The notes under the pieces are model-generated. The model was not told the DNA's origin, searched no databases, and saw only the letters and a list, made by a program, of their open reading frames with translations. This document shows, one piece after another, positions 1 through 7,205 of a stretch of DNA of 23,409 nt. Every line of letters starts with the position of its first letter. Positions within the stretch are counted from its first letter, which is position 1. Origin of the DNA: Euplotes aediculatus (Eukaryota; Ciliophora; Spirotrichea; Euplotida; Euplotidae); the NCBI GenBank assembly GCA_030463445.1, contig JAQGFW010007099.1, positions 1 through 23,409 of the forward strand, given 5' to 3'. The translations under genes and the position numbers were made by a program.

Positions 1-648
1 CACCGCCATTTTTCGCATCTAATGGCTATTCAGCCCCTGGGACTGATTAAATGGGAGGATGGTGAGCGCGCGCAAACTATCATCCGCGAAACGATCGCCG
101 AACTGGACCGGGTTGGGCCATCGCAATGGTGTGGTTATTCCTATGCCTGGCTGGCCAATCTGAAAGCCTGGGCCCGGGATGGGGAAGGAGCCAGAACTGC
201 CCTGGAAATTTTCGCCAAAGCTTTTTGTTCGGTGAACAGTTTTCATTTAAATGGCGACCAGACAGGGAAAGGGTATTCAAGTTTCCGATACCGGCCCTTT
301 ACGCTGGAAGGTAATTTCGCGTATGCATCCGGGTTACAGGAGATGTTATTGCAGAGTCATGCAGGGTATATTCACCTTTTTCCAGCCATTCCTGGCGATT
401 GGGCAAACTGTAGCTTTACTAATTTCCGAACACAGGGAGCATTTCTGGTGGATGCAAAATATGCTGGAGGTCGCCTCGAAAAAACAAGTATTCGATCCGA
501 AAAGGGGGGCAATACAAAGGTTTGGCTTGGTCCGGGAAACTGGGGGATCAGACAACAAAAATCCTGCAAAACAGCACTTACCCAGGAAGGCTGGCTGACA
601 ATTGACTCAGAGAAGGGTGGATCTGTGGAAATTTACCGGCTGCAATAA
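1..648 (+). CDS. GH95-like glycoside hydrolase, C-terminal part (5' end outside window)
   Basis: The reading frame is open from base 1, so the true start lies upstream; only about 215 C-terminal residues are present. The first residues, HRHFSHL, match the HRHxSHL motif of the (alpha/alpha)6 barrel of GH95 (alpha-L-fucosidase/alpha-L-galactosidase). Further on, FTLEGNF then EMLLQSH and HLFPAIPGDW follow the GH95 order of (I/L)(D/E)GNF, AEMLLQSH and LLPALP. The last roughly 100 residues are the beta-sandwich tail (GAFLVDAKY and after). In well-studied GH95 fucosidases the GNF motif is preceded by Asp; here it is Glu (codon 307-309), a variant I recall from a Bacteroidota subgroup, so substrate specificity should not be assumed to be fucose. 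A terminator follows directly. Family assignment is fairly sure; the substrate is not. Confidence 0.75.
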   Translation, partial: HRHFSHLMAIQPLGLIKWEDGERAQTIIRETIAELDRVGPSQWCGYSYAWLANLKAWARDGEGARTALEIFAKAFCSVNSFHLNGDQTGKGYSSFRYRPFTLEGNFAYASGLQEMLLQSHAGYIHLFPAIPGDWANCSFTNFRTQGAFLVDAKYAGGRLEKTSIRSEKGGNTKVWLGPGNWGIRQQKSCKTALTQEGWLTIDSEKGGSVEIYRLQ

Positions 649-668
649 AATTTCGGGATAAAATTTTT

Positions 669-699
669 AAATAGCTGTTGCTGCTATTTGGCGTTTTTT
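669..699 (+). terminator. Hairpin terminator after the GH95-like gene
   Basis: AAATAGC (669-675) and GCTATTT (683-689) form a perfect 7-bp stem with a 7-nt loop, followed by GGCG and a run of six T (694-699). It lies 21 bases after the GH95-like stop codon. Its right arm overlaps the last codons and stop (684-686) of the minus-strand sigma-region-2-like gene. The A-rich bases at 700-705 could give a weaker terminator in the other direction. Confidence 0.55.
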
Positions 700-950
700 A
701 AAAAATAAACCTCCTGTTTTACCTCAAAAAATATGTTTTTATAGACAGATAATTGCTCGTTCCATTTTTCAGGATTGTTCCAAAGATTGTTAAATGCCTG
801 ACGAACAGCAGCCCTTGCTTTCGGAACATCCCGTAAAATCATAAAGGAATAAATCAATAAACTATCCTGGTGTTCTTCAAACAATTCCAGGTAGGTTAAG
901 AAATCCTTTTGCGGCAATAGGAGCTGTTTCGGGCTGCTTTCTGTCATCAT
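684..950 (-). CDS. Small protein resembling only region 2 of an ECF sigma factor
   Basis: This 88-residue protein has no signal peptide. Residues about 18-85 (YLELFEEHQDSLLIYSFMIL, then a charged helix, then NNLWNNPEKW, then a hydrophobic helix before FLKNAK) follow the layout of ECF sigma region 2: a first helix with LF..H.D.L, a helix where D..(D)V(Q)..F..LW is usual, then L..YL...........K. Here the usual acidic D-x-V-Q segment reads ARAAVRQAF, so the core-binding helix is degenerate. No region 4 follows; the frame stops after region 2. It is divergent from the complete ECF sigma gene at 1238, across a 287-bp spacer. It may be a decaying sigma gene or a small protein that still binds RNA polymerase core. 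Two ATGs (948-950 and 945-947) are possible starts. The assignment rests on motif resemblance by eye. Confidence 0.5.
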   Translation of the reverse strand: MMTESSPKQLLLPQKDFLTYLELFEEHQDSLLIYSFMILRDVPKARAAVRQAFNNLWNNPEKWNEQLSVYKNIFFEVKQEVYFLKNAK

Positions 951-1237
951 TGCTTAAAAAGGGTACAATAAATCCATATATTCTGAAGAACCACTAACCA
1001 TATTATATAGACGAGATCTAACTAAGGTTCGTTTTACGAATGCTGTTTTTTTTATTCAAATTAAATACGGACGATTCTTTGACTGTGTTCGTTTTACATA
1101 ATTCATTTTTTTCTTTTTGAGATTGGCTTCAACTTTGCACCCATTTTTAAAAGCAACAAGATCCTATTGTAAAGGCCGGTAATTGGAAGAGTAAGTTTAA
1201 TTAATGTTCGTCCTTTAAACAAATAGCGATTCCTTGA
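951..1237. promoter_or_regulatory. AT-rich divergent intergenic region with repeated GTTCGTTTTAC
   Basis: This spacer separates the minus-strand sigma-region-2-like gene from the plus-strand ECF sigma gene. It holds no convincing ORF. An 11-bp direct repeat, GTTCGTTTTAC, occurs at 1027-1037 and 1087-1097, exactly 60 bp apart, and each copy is followed after 8 bases by a T tract. The first copy is part of an inverted repeat, TTCGT-TTT-ACGAA (1028-1040). A partial third copy (GTTCGT) lies at 1206-1211. The layout suggests operators or paired promoters for the regulatory genes on either side; no binding protein can be named. Confidence 0.4.
1167..1199 (+). promoter_or_regulatory. Possible Bacteroidota-type promoter for the ECF sigma gene
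   Basis: TTG (1167-1169) is followed after 22 bases by TAAGTTTA (1192-1199), which matches the Bacteroidota -7 consensus TAnnTTTG at seven of eight positions. The spacing is slightly longer than the usual 19-21. The predicted leader before the ATG at 1238 would be about 30 nt. This is a pattern match only. Confidence 0.25.
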
Positions 1238-1801
1238 ATGGAGAAAAATGAAAATAACAAGCCTGACTTTAATTATTTGGTTAGGGCGGCAGCAGGTGGC
1301 AATGAAGAAGCATTTCGTGAAATTTATGAATCTATTTCCTCTAAAATGTATGCGATCTGTATACGTTATGCGGGAAACAGAGCTGATGCGAATGACTGGT
1401 ATCAGGATGGTTTCTTCAAGCTGATTAGTAATCTCCCAAATTTTCGGGGCGATGGATCATTTGAAGGATGGGCCAGAAAAGTTTTTATTGGCGTATGCAT
1501 TGATCAGTTAAAAAAGAAAATTGTGCCACTGATTCCTATTGATACAGAATTGAATATTGCCATCAATGATTCAGTGTATGATAAACTTTCTTTAGATGAT
1601 TTATTCAAAGTAATTCAACAGTTGCCTGATTTTGCTCGGACAATAATTAACTTAGCGCTGATTGAAGGTTACAGTCATGCTGAAATTGCTGAAATGCTCT
1701 CGATTACGGAAGAGGGAAGCAGATCGCAATTGTTCAGAGCCAGACAACTAATGAAAAAAATGATTCAGGCGGATAATGGAAACAAAGGAACAATTTATTA
1801 A
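1238..1801 (+). CDS. ECF RNA polymerase sigma factor
   Basis: A complete 187-residue sigma-70 factor of the extracytoplasmic-function type. Region 2 spans about residues 12-93 (LVRAAAGGNEEAFREIYE, then AGNRADANDWYQDGFFKL, then GSFEGWARKV). Region 4 spans about 118-175 (IQQLPDFARTIINLALIEGY, SHAEIAEML, then SRSQLFRARQLMKK), including the helix-turn-helix that reads the -35 element. Length and domain order are normal for the family. It directs core polymerase to a small set of promoters, and partner control would be expected. The next ORF starts inside its last nine codons, suggesting translational coupling to a regulator. The target is unknown; the second sigma factor at 10056 is better placed to control the susCD operon. 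Confidence 0.9.
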   Translation: MEKNENNKPDFNYLVRAAAGGNEEAFREIYESISSKMYAICIRYAGNRADANDWYQDGFFKLISNLPNFRGDGSFEGWARKVFIGVCIDQLKKKIVPLIPIDTELNIAINDSVYDKLSLDDLFKVIQQLPDFARTIINLALIEGYSHAEIAEMLSITEEGSRSQLFRARQLMKKMIQADNGNKGTIY

Positions 1802-2048
1802 GAATTTGGACGATTACAAGTTGGAAGCACCATCTGAAATTACAGCTGCGGTGATGGATCTTTTTTTTGCATTGGCGAATCCTTCTACTTATGATCCTTC
1901 AAATTTATATCAGAAATTAACGGAGTATGTTGTTCCAGTGCCCGAATCTCAAACAGGTTGGGTTTTTTATCAGTTTTCCAGGATTGGATTAAGAAAAAAC
2001 ACCCCTCCTAAATTATTCAGAAAAGCCTCTGTTGCATCAGTATATTAG
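1776..2048 (+). CDS. Short coupled protein, possible truncated anti-sigma factor
   Basis: This 90-residue ORF starts at an ATG 26 bases before the end of the ECF sigma gene, in another frame, the usual arrangement for an anti-sigma factor in Bacteroidota. The N-terminus (METKEQFIKNLDDYKLEAPS) is polar and helix-prone, as expected for the cytoplasmic sigma-binding part. Around residues 68-84 the sequence becomes basic (RIGLRKNTPPKLFRK), as just before a membrane segment, but it ends at residue 90 with no transmembrane helix. Its stop codon is one base from the stop codon of the convergent hydrolase gene. I infer a regulator that has lost its membrane and periplasmic parts, or a soluble variant. 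The family is not recognised with certainty. Confidence 0.5.
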   Translation: METKEQFIKNLDDYKLEAPSEITAAVMDLFFALANPSTYDPSNLYQKLTEYVVPVPESQTGWVFYQFSRIGLRKNTPPKLFRKASVASVY

Positions 2049-2049
2049 C

Positions 2050-2997
2050 TCACTTAATAAATGTTATTAGTGCTTTTATCAGTGCCGGATCAATTGGCAG
2101 TGCCGGATCAGAATAAGTCCGGAGATTTCCCGCACGATCAGTTGGGGCCTGTTTGAAAACATGGTTCATACCCTTCAGGATAAGCAGTTTTGCTTTCGGA
2201 GAAGCAGCAACAAATGTTTGAGCATCGCTCAATTTTACCTGTATATCATTATCACCCTGTATAACCAAAACCGGTATACGAAGCCCGGATAATAATTGGG
2301 GCGGATCTATTTTAAACATATCCATCCAGTACAGTTGCAATCCCGGGTTGAAAAGTGTCTGAAGGTAAGGCGGTACATCTCTGGCAGTAAGGCCTTTTTC
2401 AAGGCTATCCAGGATCGAATAGGCTTTCTCTTTCATTAGCGGAGGCTGGCTTGCCAGCTGATCACGAAGAAGCTGACTGGCCTTAACTCCTAATCCATTC
2501 AGGGAAATGAATTTATCGGCAGCAGCGGCAGCCTGTAACCCCATTAGGGCTCCCTGACTATGTCCGGCTAGCACAAGGCTTGAGAATCGTTTATCTTTCC
2601 TTATCAGGTGTATCCATCTTCGGATATCTTCAACTTCCTCCCCGAAAAGAGTTTCCATATTAATCCTGCCAGCCGGTTGACTTAACGCGATCCCTCTTTT
2701 GTCGTACCGCAGACTGGCGATCCCTGCTTTTGCCAGTTCGTGGGCAAGTTGTGTGTATGCATTGGTATTCAGATTGCCAATAGGGCCGTTTCCGTTTCTG
2801 TCAGTTGGCCCTGAGCCCGCAATAATAAGTACTATTGGCACCTGCTGTTTTTCCGGAATTGGAATACACAGGGTTCCTTTGATCTGGATACTGTCCAGGT
2901 GGAGTGCGATTGAATCTTCCTGAAAATAGGTTGTTGATTGCCCAAGACCCGGAGCACTTACAAGGGCTATTAAGAAAATTAACAGCAGTCTGTACAT
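2050..2997 (-). CDS. Secreted alpha/beta hydrolase (serine esterase/peptidase-like)
   Basis: This 315-residue protein has a Sec signal peptide (MYRLLLIFLIALVSAPGLGQ) and an alpha/beta hydrolase fold. The nucleophile elbow is GHSQGAL with Ser147; the likely acid is Asp251 in QGDNDIQV and the catalytic His279 is in KGMNHVF. AGSGPTDRNGNG (60-71) is a loop typical of a Bacteroidota group often annotated as alpha/beta hydrolase or S33-like, and RYDKRG (97-102) follows the second strand. The region between about 165 and 240 is a helical cap. The protein is probably periplasmic and could act as an esterase; deacetylation of sugars is possible given the location, but nothing in the sequence proves it. 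It is convergent with the short ORF ending at 2048 and divergent from the M19-like gene. Confidence 0.85.
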   Translation of the reverse strand: MYRLLLIFLIALVSAPGLGQSTTYFQEDSIALHLDSIQIKGTLCIPIPEKQQVPIVLIIAGSGPTDRNGNGPIGNLNTNAYTQLAHELAKAGIASLRYDKRGIALSQPAGRINMETLFGEEVEDIRRWIHLIRKDKRFSSLVLAGHSQGALMGLQAAAAADKFISLNGLGVKASQLLRDQLASQPPLMKEKAYSILDSLEKGLTARDVPPYLQTLFNPGLQLYWMDMFKIDPPQLLSGLRIPVLVIQGDNDIQVKLSDAQTFVAASPKAKLLILKGMNHVFKQAPTDRAGNLRTYSDPALPIDPALIKALITFIK

Positions 2998-3064
2998 CGA
3001 TATTCCATTTGTTTAAAGATACGAGGCTCTTCCTGATTGAACTATTCTGTAACTTCCTGAAACC

Positions 3065-4621
3065 ATGCCAATATTTGATTTCCACATTCATCCCTCCCTC
3101 AAGGAATTGTTAGCGCCTGCATCAGCAGGAATGACGCCCTGGTCAAGGATTGAAGCAAAACTTTCTATCGGAAAATTATTCGGACAGGAAACGCAGATTG
3201 GCATTAACAGCCTGTTCAACCATGCACTCAATTCGCAGGCAAATCTTAGCCAGTTGCAGCAAGCGGGTATTAACCTGGCAGGTGTTGTGCTCTATGCTAT
3301 TGAAAAAAATATTGCCCGGGGTGTACTGGACAGAAAAGTAGCCAGCAAAGGCAGGATCAGGTTATTGGATCCGGATATTTTAAAAGAAATCCTGACTGCG
3401 CCTTCGTATTATTCCTGGACATGCAGGAATATGGACTCATTGCTGAACAATGCTGTTAGTCCGGGTGGCAAAGCACAATTCAGATTTATCAATTCCATGG
3501 CTCAATATCAGCCTGCCTCTACCACCATACATGGCATTTGTCTGGTGGAAGGGATTCATTGTTTTATGGATGATCCGCAGGCTGAAGATGCGGAGCAGGC
3601 CTTTTACCGAAACATGGATGATTTTCAGAATCGATACCAGACTACCATCCTGGCTATCAATCTGGCACATATGCAGGCTGTACCTTTTTTTAATCATGCT
3701 TTTGGGATTCAGTTTATTCAGGATGAATTGTTTTATCCAACAGGTAATGGAATAACGGAAACGGGTAAGCGAATAGTAAAGGAGTTGTACAGGCGGAATA
3801 TTTTACCGGATCTGAAACACCTGAGTTTTGTTGCCCGCAGGCAACTAATTCAATTGCATAAAACTTCCTATCCGGGTTTTCCATTGTTGTGCACCCATGC
3901 AGGGTTAGCCGGACTGAGTATTCGTAACCGGTATGCACAACTATATGAGAAGCCGGTAAAGCGGGATGGAGTCTGGGAAATCCGTCATGTGAAGCGAAGA
4001 GGTCATTTGGCACAATCTGCGTTTAACCATAGCAGTATCAATTTATATGATGAAGAGGTAGCGGACATACTGCGGTCTGGCGGATTGATTGGATTGTCTA
4101 TGGACCAGCGGATTCTTGGATTTCCCGGGGATACGATCGGATACCAATGGAATATGTTGCCAACGGATCTGGAATACATCTCCCAGGCGGAATCTGCTGA
4201 ATTCTTTCATCCCTATACAGATCCGTCGGACGTTCCCATTAGTAAGGATCCGGAAGCTGCAATGACAGGCGATGAAGTTCAGGAACAGGAGCCGGTTACG
4301 TCAGAAGTTCATTATTCCTATTTTATTAACCAGCTGATGCATTTTCTGCGGATAGCAAAACAGGCACGAATTCCGCTCCGCAAAGCGATCTCACAGATTT
4401 GTATCGGTTCTGATTTTGACGGACTAATTAATCCGATTGATTGCTGCAACAATGCCACTGAACTGCCACCATTCCGTAAGGAGCTTCACCGGCGGTTAAA
4501 AAGGGGCAAAAAAATCTGGGAACAGGCTGGTATTTCAAAAACGGAGGTGGATGTAGATGAATTGGTGGAAGGGTTGTTTTATGAGAATGCCCTCCAATTT
4601 CTCCGGATTCATTTTAACTAG
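3065..4621 (+). CDS. Peptidase M19-like (membrane dipeptidase family) metal-dependent hydrolase
   Basis: This 518-residue protein has no signal peptide, so it is probably cytoplasmic. The M19 renal dipeptidase signature can be followed in order: FDFHIHP (H7, H9), VEGIH (E162), DLKHLS (H252), THAG (H278), and IGSDFDG (D450, D452) near the C-terminus. In classical M19 enzymes the first motif is HxD; here it is HxH, as in the wider amidohydrolase superfamily. The protein is also longer than the usual 320-400 residues, with extra sequence around 80-150 and 360-420. M19 enzymes hydrolyse dipeptides or related amides and esters using a dinuclear metal centre; the substrate here is unknown. It sits 103 bp upstream of the beta-propeller lyase-like gene, so it may share its transcript. 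A strongly similar 3' fragment occurs at 19236-19355. Confidence 0.8.
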   Translation: MPIFDFHIHPSLKELLAPASAGMTPWSRIEAKLSIGKLFGQETQIGINSLFNHALNSQANLSQLQQAGINLAGVVLYAIEKNIARGVLDRKVASKGRIRLLDPDILKEILTAPSYYSWTCRNMDSLLNNAVSPGGKAQFRFINSMAQYQPASTTIHGICLVEGIHCFMDDPQAEDAEQAFYRNMDDFQNRYQTTILAINLAHMQAVPFFNHAFGIQFIQDELFYPTGNGITETGKRIVKELYRRNILPDLKHLSFVARRQLIQLHKTSYPGFPLLCTHAGLAGLSIRNRYAQLYEKPVKRDGVWEIRHVKRRGHLAQSAFNHSSINLYDEEVADILRSGGLIGLSMDQRILGFPGDTIGYQWNMLPTDLEYISQAESAEFFHPYTDPSDVPISKDPEAAMTGDEVQEQEPVTSEVHYSYFINQLMHFLRIAKQARIPLRKAISQICIGSDFDGLINPIDCCNNATELPPFRKELHRRLKRGKKIWEQAGISKTEVDVDELVEGLFYENALQFLRIHFN

Positions 4622-4724
4622 TGCATCCAGTTGGCTTTTCAAATTTTTGCCATTGGCCTATAAATATGATTTTGTACCCCATTCTCAATTTGGTTCGGGA
4701 TTAAATTGTGCATCATTGATCAGC

Positions 4725-6047
4725 ATGCGCTATTTATACTCCATCATATTTGTATATGTATACCTTACAGGATGCAGTCATTTATCTGCTTCCAGGTCAG
4801 CCTTAAAAATCATTGAAGTGGATTCAGGATGGGCGAATAATTCTGTCAATGCTGTAATATTTCGGAAAAACTCACTGGTTACATTTAAGGATACTCAATT
4901 CATTGCATACTATAGTCCGGATGCTTATTTGATACTTGGTAAACGTGCCCTTACTACAACCAGCTGGCAACTACAGAAAACCAGGTATAAAGGGAATGCC
5001 AGTGATGCTCATAACAGCATCAGTATTATGGTTGATGGCGATGGTTACCTTCATGTGGCATGGGATCACCATAATAACCCGCTTCGCTATGCAAAATCAG
5101 TTGCTCCGGGGTCTATGGAACTTGAAGACCAGCAACCCATGACCGGACTGGAGGAAGCGGCCGTTTCTTATCCGGAATTCTATCAATTACCTGAAGGTGA
5201 CCTGCTTTTTTTTTACAGAAATGGTGGTTCAGGTAAAGGGAATCTTGTGATAAACCGATACAATCACAGAACAAAAATCTGGCAGCAACTACATTCAAAT
5301 CTTATTGATGGAGAACTGCAACGAAATGCTTACTGGCAGGCATGCCTGGACAGCAAAGGAACCATCCATCTTTCCTGGGTATGGAGAGAGAGTCCGGATG
5401 TGGCATCCAACCACGATCTCTGTTATGCACGGTCCAATGACGGTGGTATAACCTGGGAAAAATCAACCGGGGAAATGTATGTCCTGCCAATAACTAATAG
5501 AACTGCTGAAATTGCTGCACAGATTCCTCAAAACAGTGAACTCATCAACCAGACATCGATGGTTGCTGATGGAGACGGCAACCCCTATATTGCAACGTAC
5601 TGGCGTGCACCAACAGATTCAATTCCACAATATCAGCTGGTATACAATTCCGGAGATCAATGGCATATCCGAAATCCCGGTTTTAGAAAAACGCCGTTCA
5701 GTTTGAGTGGCATGGGCAGTAAACGCATCCCCATTTCCCGCCCGCAAATTATAGCCGGCCGCATTGGGAATAAAGCTGCTGCTGTACTCCTGTTCCGTGA
5801 CGAAGAAAGAGCCAGCCTGGTATCGGCAGCTATTTGCAGAAATCTCCGTAAACCAAAATGGCGTATAAAAGATCTGACCAATTTTCCCGTTGGTGCCTGG
5901 GAGCCTTCCTATGATACAGAATTATGGAAAAACCGACAGGAATTACATCTTTTTATTCAGGAAGTAACCCAGGTTGATGGAGAAGGAATCGCTGATGTAA
6001 AACCAACGATGGTTAAAGTGTTGGAGTGGCAAAGGGTATTTAAATAA
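4725..6047 (+). CDS. BNR_4 beta-propeller lipoprotein, ulvan/rhamnose-glucuronate lyase-like
   Basis: I start the gene at the ATG at 4725 rather than the in-frame ATG at 4557, because 4725 gives a lipoprotein signal (MRYLYSIIFVYVYLTGC, lipobox LTGC, Cys17) and avoids overlap with the upstream gene. The 440-residue product has the BNR_4 hallmark GYLHVAWDHHNNPLRY and aspartate-rich DGDG/DSKG turns. H96, H116, Y149 (VSYPEF) and R165 (FYRNGG) have the same spacing (20, then 16 between Tyr and Arg) that I recall for the catalytic His/His/Tyr/Arg set of the PL25 ulvan lyase; Y203 may be the extra Tyr. Such propellers (PL24, PL25, PL42/GH145 relatives) cut rhamnose-alpha-1,4-glucuronate bonds by beta-elimination. 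The GH105 gene 17 bp downstream would process the unsaturated product. It is likely anchored to a membrane facing the periplasm or cell surface. Confidence 0.8.
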   Translation: MRYLYSIIFVYVYLTGCSHLSASRSALKIIEVDSGWANNSVNAVIFRKNSLVTFKDTQFIAYYSPDAYLILGKRALTTTSWQLQKTRYKGNASDAHNSISIMVDGDGYLHVAWDHHNNPLRYAKSVAPGSMELEDQQPMTGLEEAAVSYPEFYQLPEGDLLFFYRNGGSGKGNLVINRYNHRTKIWQQLHSNLIDGELQRNAYWQACLDSKGTIHLSWVWRESPDVASNHDLCYARSNDGGITWEKSTGEMYVLPITNRTAEIAAQIPQNSELINQTSMVADGDGNPYIATYWRAPTDSIPQYQLVYNSGDQWHIRNPGFRKTPFSLSGMGSKRIPISRPQIIAGRIGNKAAAVLLFRDEERASLVSAAICRNLRKPKWRIKDLTNFPVGAWEPSYDTELWKNRQELHLFIQEVTQVDGEGIADVKPTMVKVLEWQRVFK

Positions 6048-6064
6048 CTAAACAATTCAGACCA

Positions 6065-7201
6065 ATGTATAGCTATCGCAAGTTTTTAGTACTTATATGC
6101 TCCATTCTTTTCTTCGCCTGTAGCAGTTCCAAAACGACAGGCAGTTCTGCCGGGCAAAAGGAAGTTGTGGCTATTATCCATAAAGTAAATACCTATTGGC
6201 AAACTAACCAGTCTCCGGCACAATGGGCATTCTGGGATATTGCTGCTTATCATACAGGAAATATGGAAGCTTATTTTCTCACTAAAAATGAAAGCTATCG
6301 CGCGTATTCTACAAAATGGGCCGAACACAATAATTGGATGGGTGCGAAATCTATCAATCGGACAGAATGGAAATACAGCTATGGAGAAAAAGAGGAATAC
6401 GTGCTCTTCGGCGACTGGCAAATCTGCTTTCAAACCTATATAGATCTTTATAAGCTGGAAAAAGATGAAAAAAAGATTGCCCGGGCAAAAGAAGTGATGG
6501 AATACCAGATGAGTACAACCAAAAACGATTATTGGTGGTGGGCGGACGGTCTTTATATGGTGATGCCAGTTATGACAAAACTATATTCAATTACCGGCAA
6601 TCAGCAGTATCTGGAAAAGCTCTACGAATATCTGAGTTTCGCCAATAGTATAATGTATGATTCATCAGCCGGATTATATTTCCGTGATGCCAAATACGTT
6701 TACCCTAAGCATAAAACTGCGAACGGAAAAAAAGATTTCTGGGCAAGAGGTGATGGATGGGTCTTTGCCGGTTTCGCAAAAGTGTTGAAAGATTTACCAT
6801 CCAATGATCCTCATCGGCAAGAGTATATCCAAATCTATAAAAGAATGGCAGAGGCATTAAAAAATTGCCAGCAGCCGGAGGGATATTGGACACGCAGTTT
6901 GTTGGATCCGGAACATGCACCCGGACCAGAAACCAGTGGAACCGCTTTTTTCACCTATGGATTTCTTTGGGGAATCAACAATGGCTACCTCGATGAAAAA
7001 ACATATGCACCGGTAGTACGAAAATCCTGGAACTACCTCACCCAAACCGCCCTTCAGCCAGATGGCAGAATAGGGTATGTACAACCCATTGGAGAGCGGG
7101 CCATACCCGGACAAATAGTCGATAAAAACTCAACTACTGGTTTTGGGGTAGGCGCTTTTCTGCTGGCAGCGTGTGAGCAATACCGTTACTTAAACCGTTG
7201 A
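6065..7201 (+). CDS. GH105 (GH88/GH105-type) unsaturated uronyl hydrolase lipoprotein
   Basis: This 378-residue protein has a lipoprotein signal ending in LFFAC (Cys19). The (alpha/alpha)6 barrel carries the family landmarks WWWADGLYMVMP with D161, the likely general acid/base, RGDGWVFAGF (D230), PEGYWTRSLLDP, ETSGTAFFTYGFLWGINNGY and the closing GFGVGAFLLAA. GH105/GH88 enzymes hydrate the 4,5-double bond of an unsaturated uronic acid left by a polysaccharide lyase, which frees the uronate. It lies between the beta-propeller lyase-like gene and the DUF2264-GH16 gene with gaps of 17 and 4 bases, so the three are almost certainly co-transcribed and form a lyase-plus-hydrolase cascade. Whether the substrate is unsaturated glucuronate or galacturonate cannot be read from the sequence; the neighbour favours glucuronate. 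Confidence 0.88.
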   Translation: MYSYRKFLVLICSILFFACSSSKTTGSSAGQKEVVAIIHKVNTYWQTNQSPAQWAFWDIAAYHTGNMEAYFLTKNESYRAYSTKWAEHNNWMGAKSINRTEWKYSYGEKEEYVLFGDWQICFQTYIDLYKLEKDEKKIARAKEVMEYQMSTTKNDYWWWADGLYMVMPVMTKLYSITGNQQYLEKLYEYLSFANSIMYDSSAGLYFRDAKYVYPKHKTANGKKDFWARGDGWVFAGFAKVLKDLPSNDPHRQEYIQIYKRMAEALKNCQQPEGYWTRSLLDPEHAPGPETSGTAFFTYGFLWGINNGYLDEKTYAPVVRKSWNYLTQTALQPDGRIGYVQPIGERAIPGQIVDKNSTTGFGVGAFLLAACEQYRYLNR

Positions 7202-7205
7202 TAAG

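Noticed and set aside
307-309. Glu replacing Asp before GNF in the GH95-like protein as an inactivating change
   Set aside because: I recall the same LEGNF variant in a Bacteroidota GH95-like subgroup, so it is better read as a clade feature than as damage.
4557-4724. In-frame upstream extension of the BNR_4 gene from an ATG at 4557
   Set aside because: It would overlap the end of the M19-like gene and bury the lipoprotein signal peptide that begins at 4725; the extra residues look like read-through of another frame.
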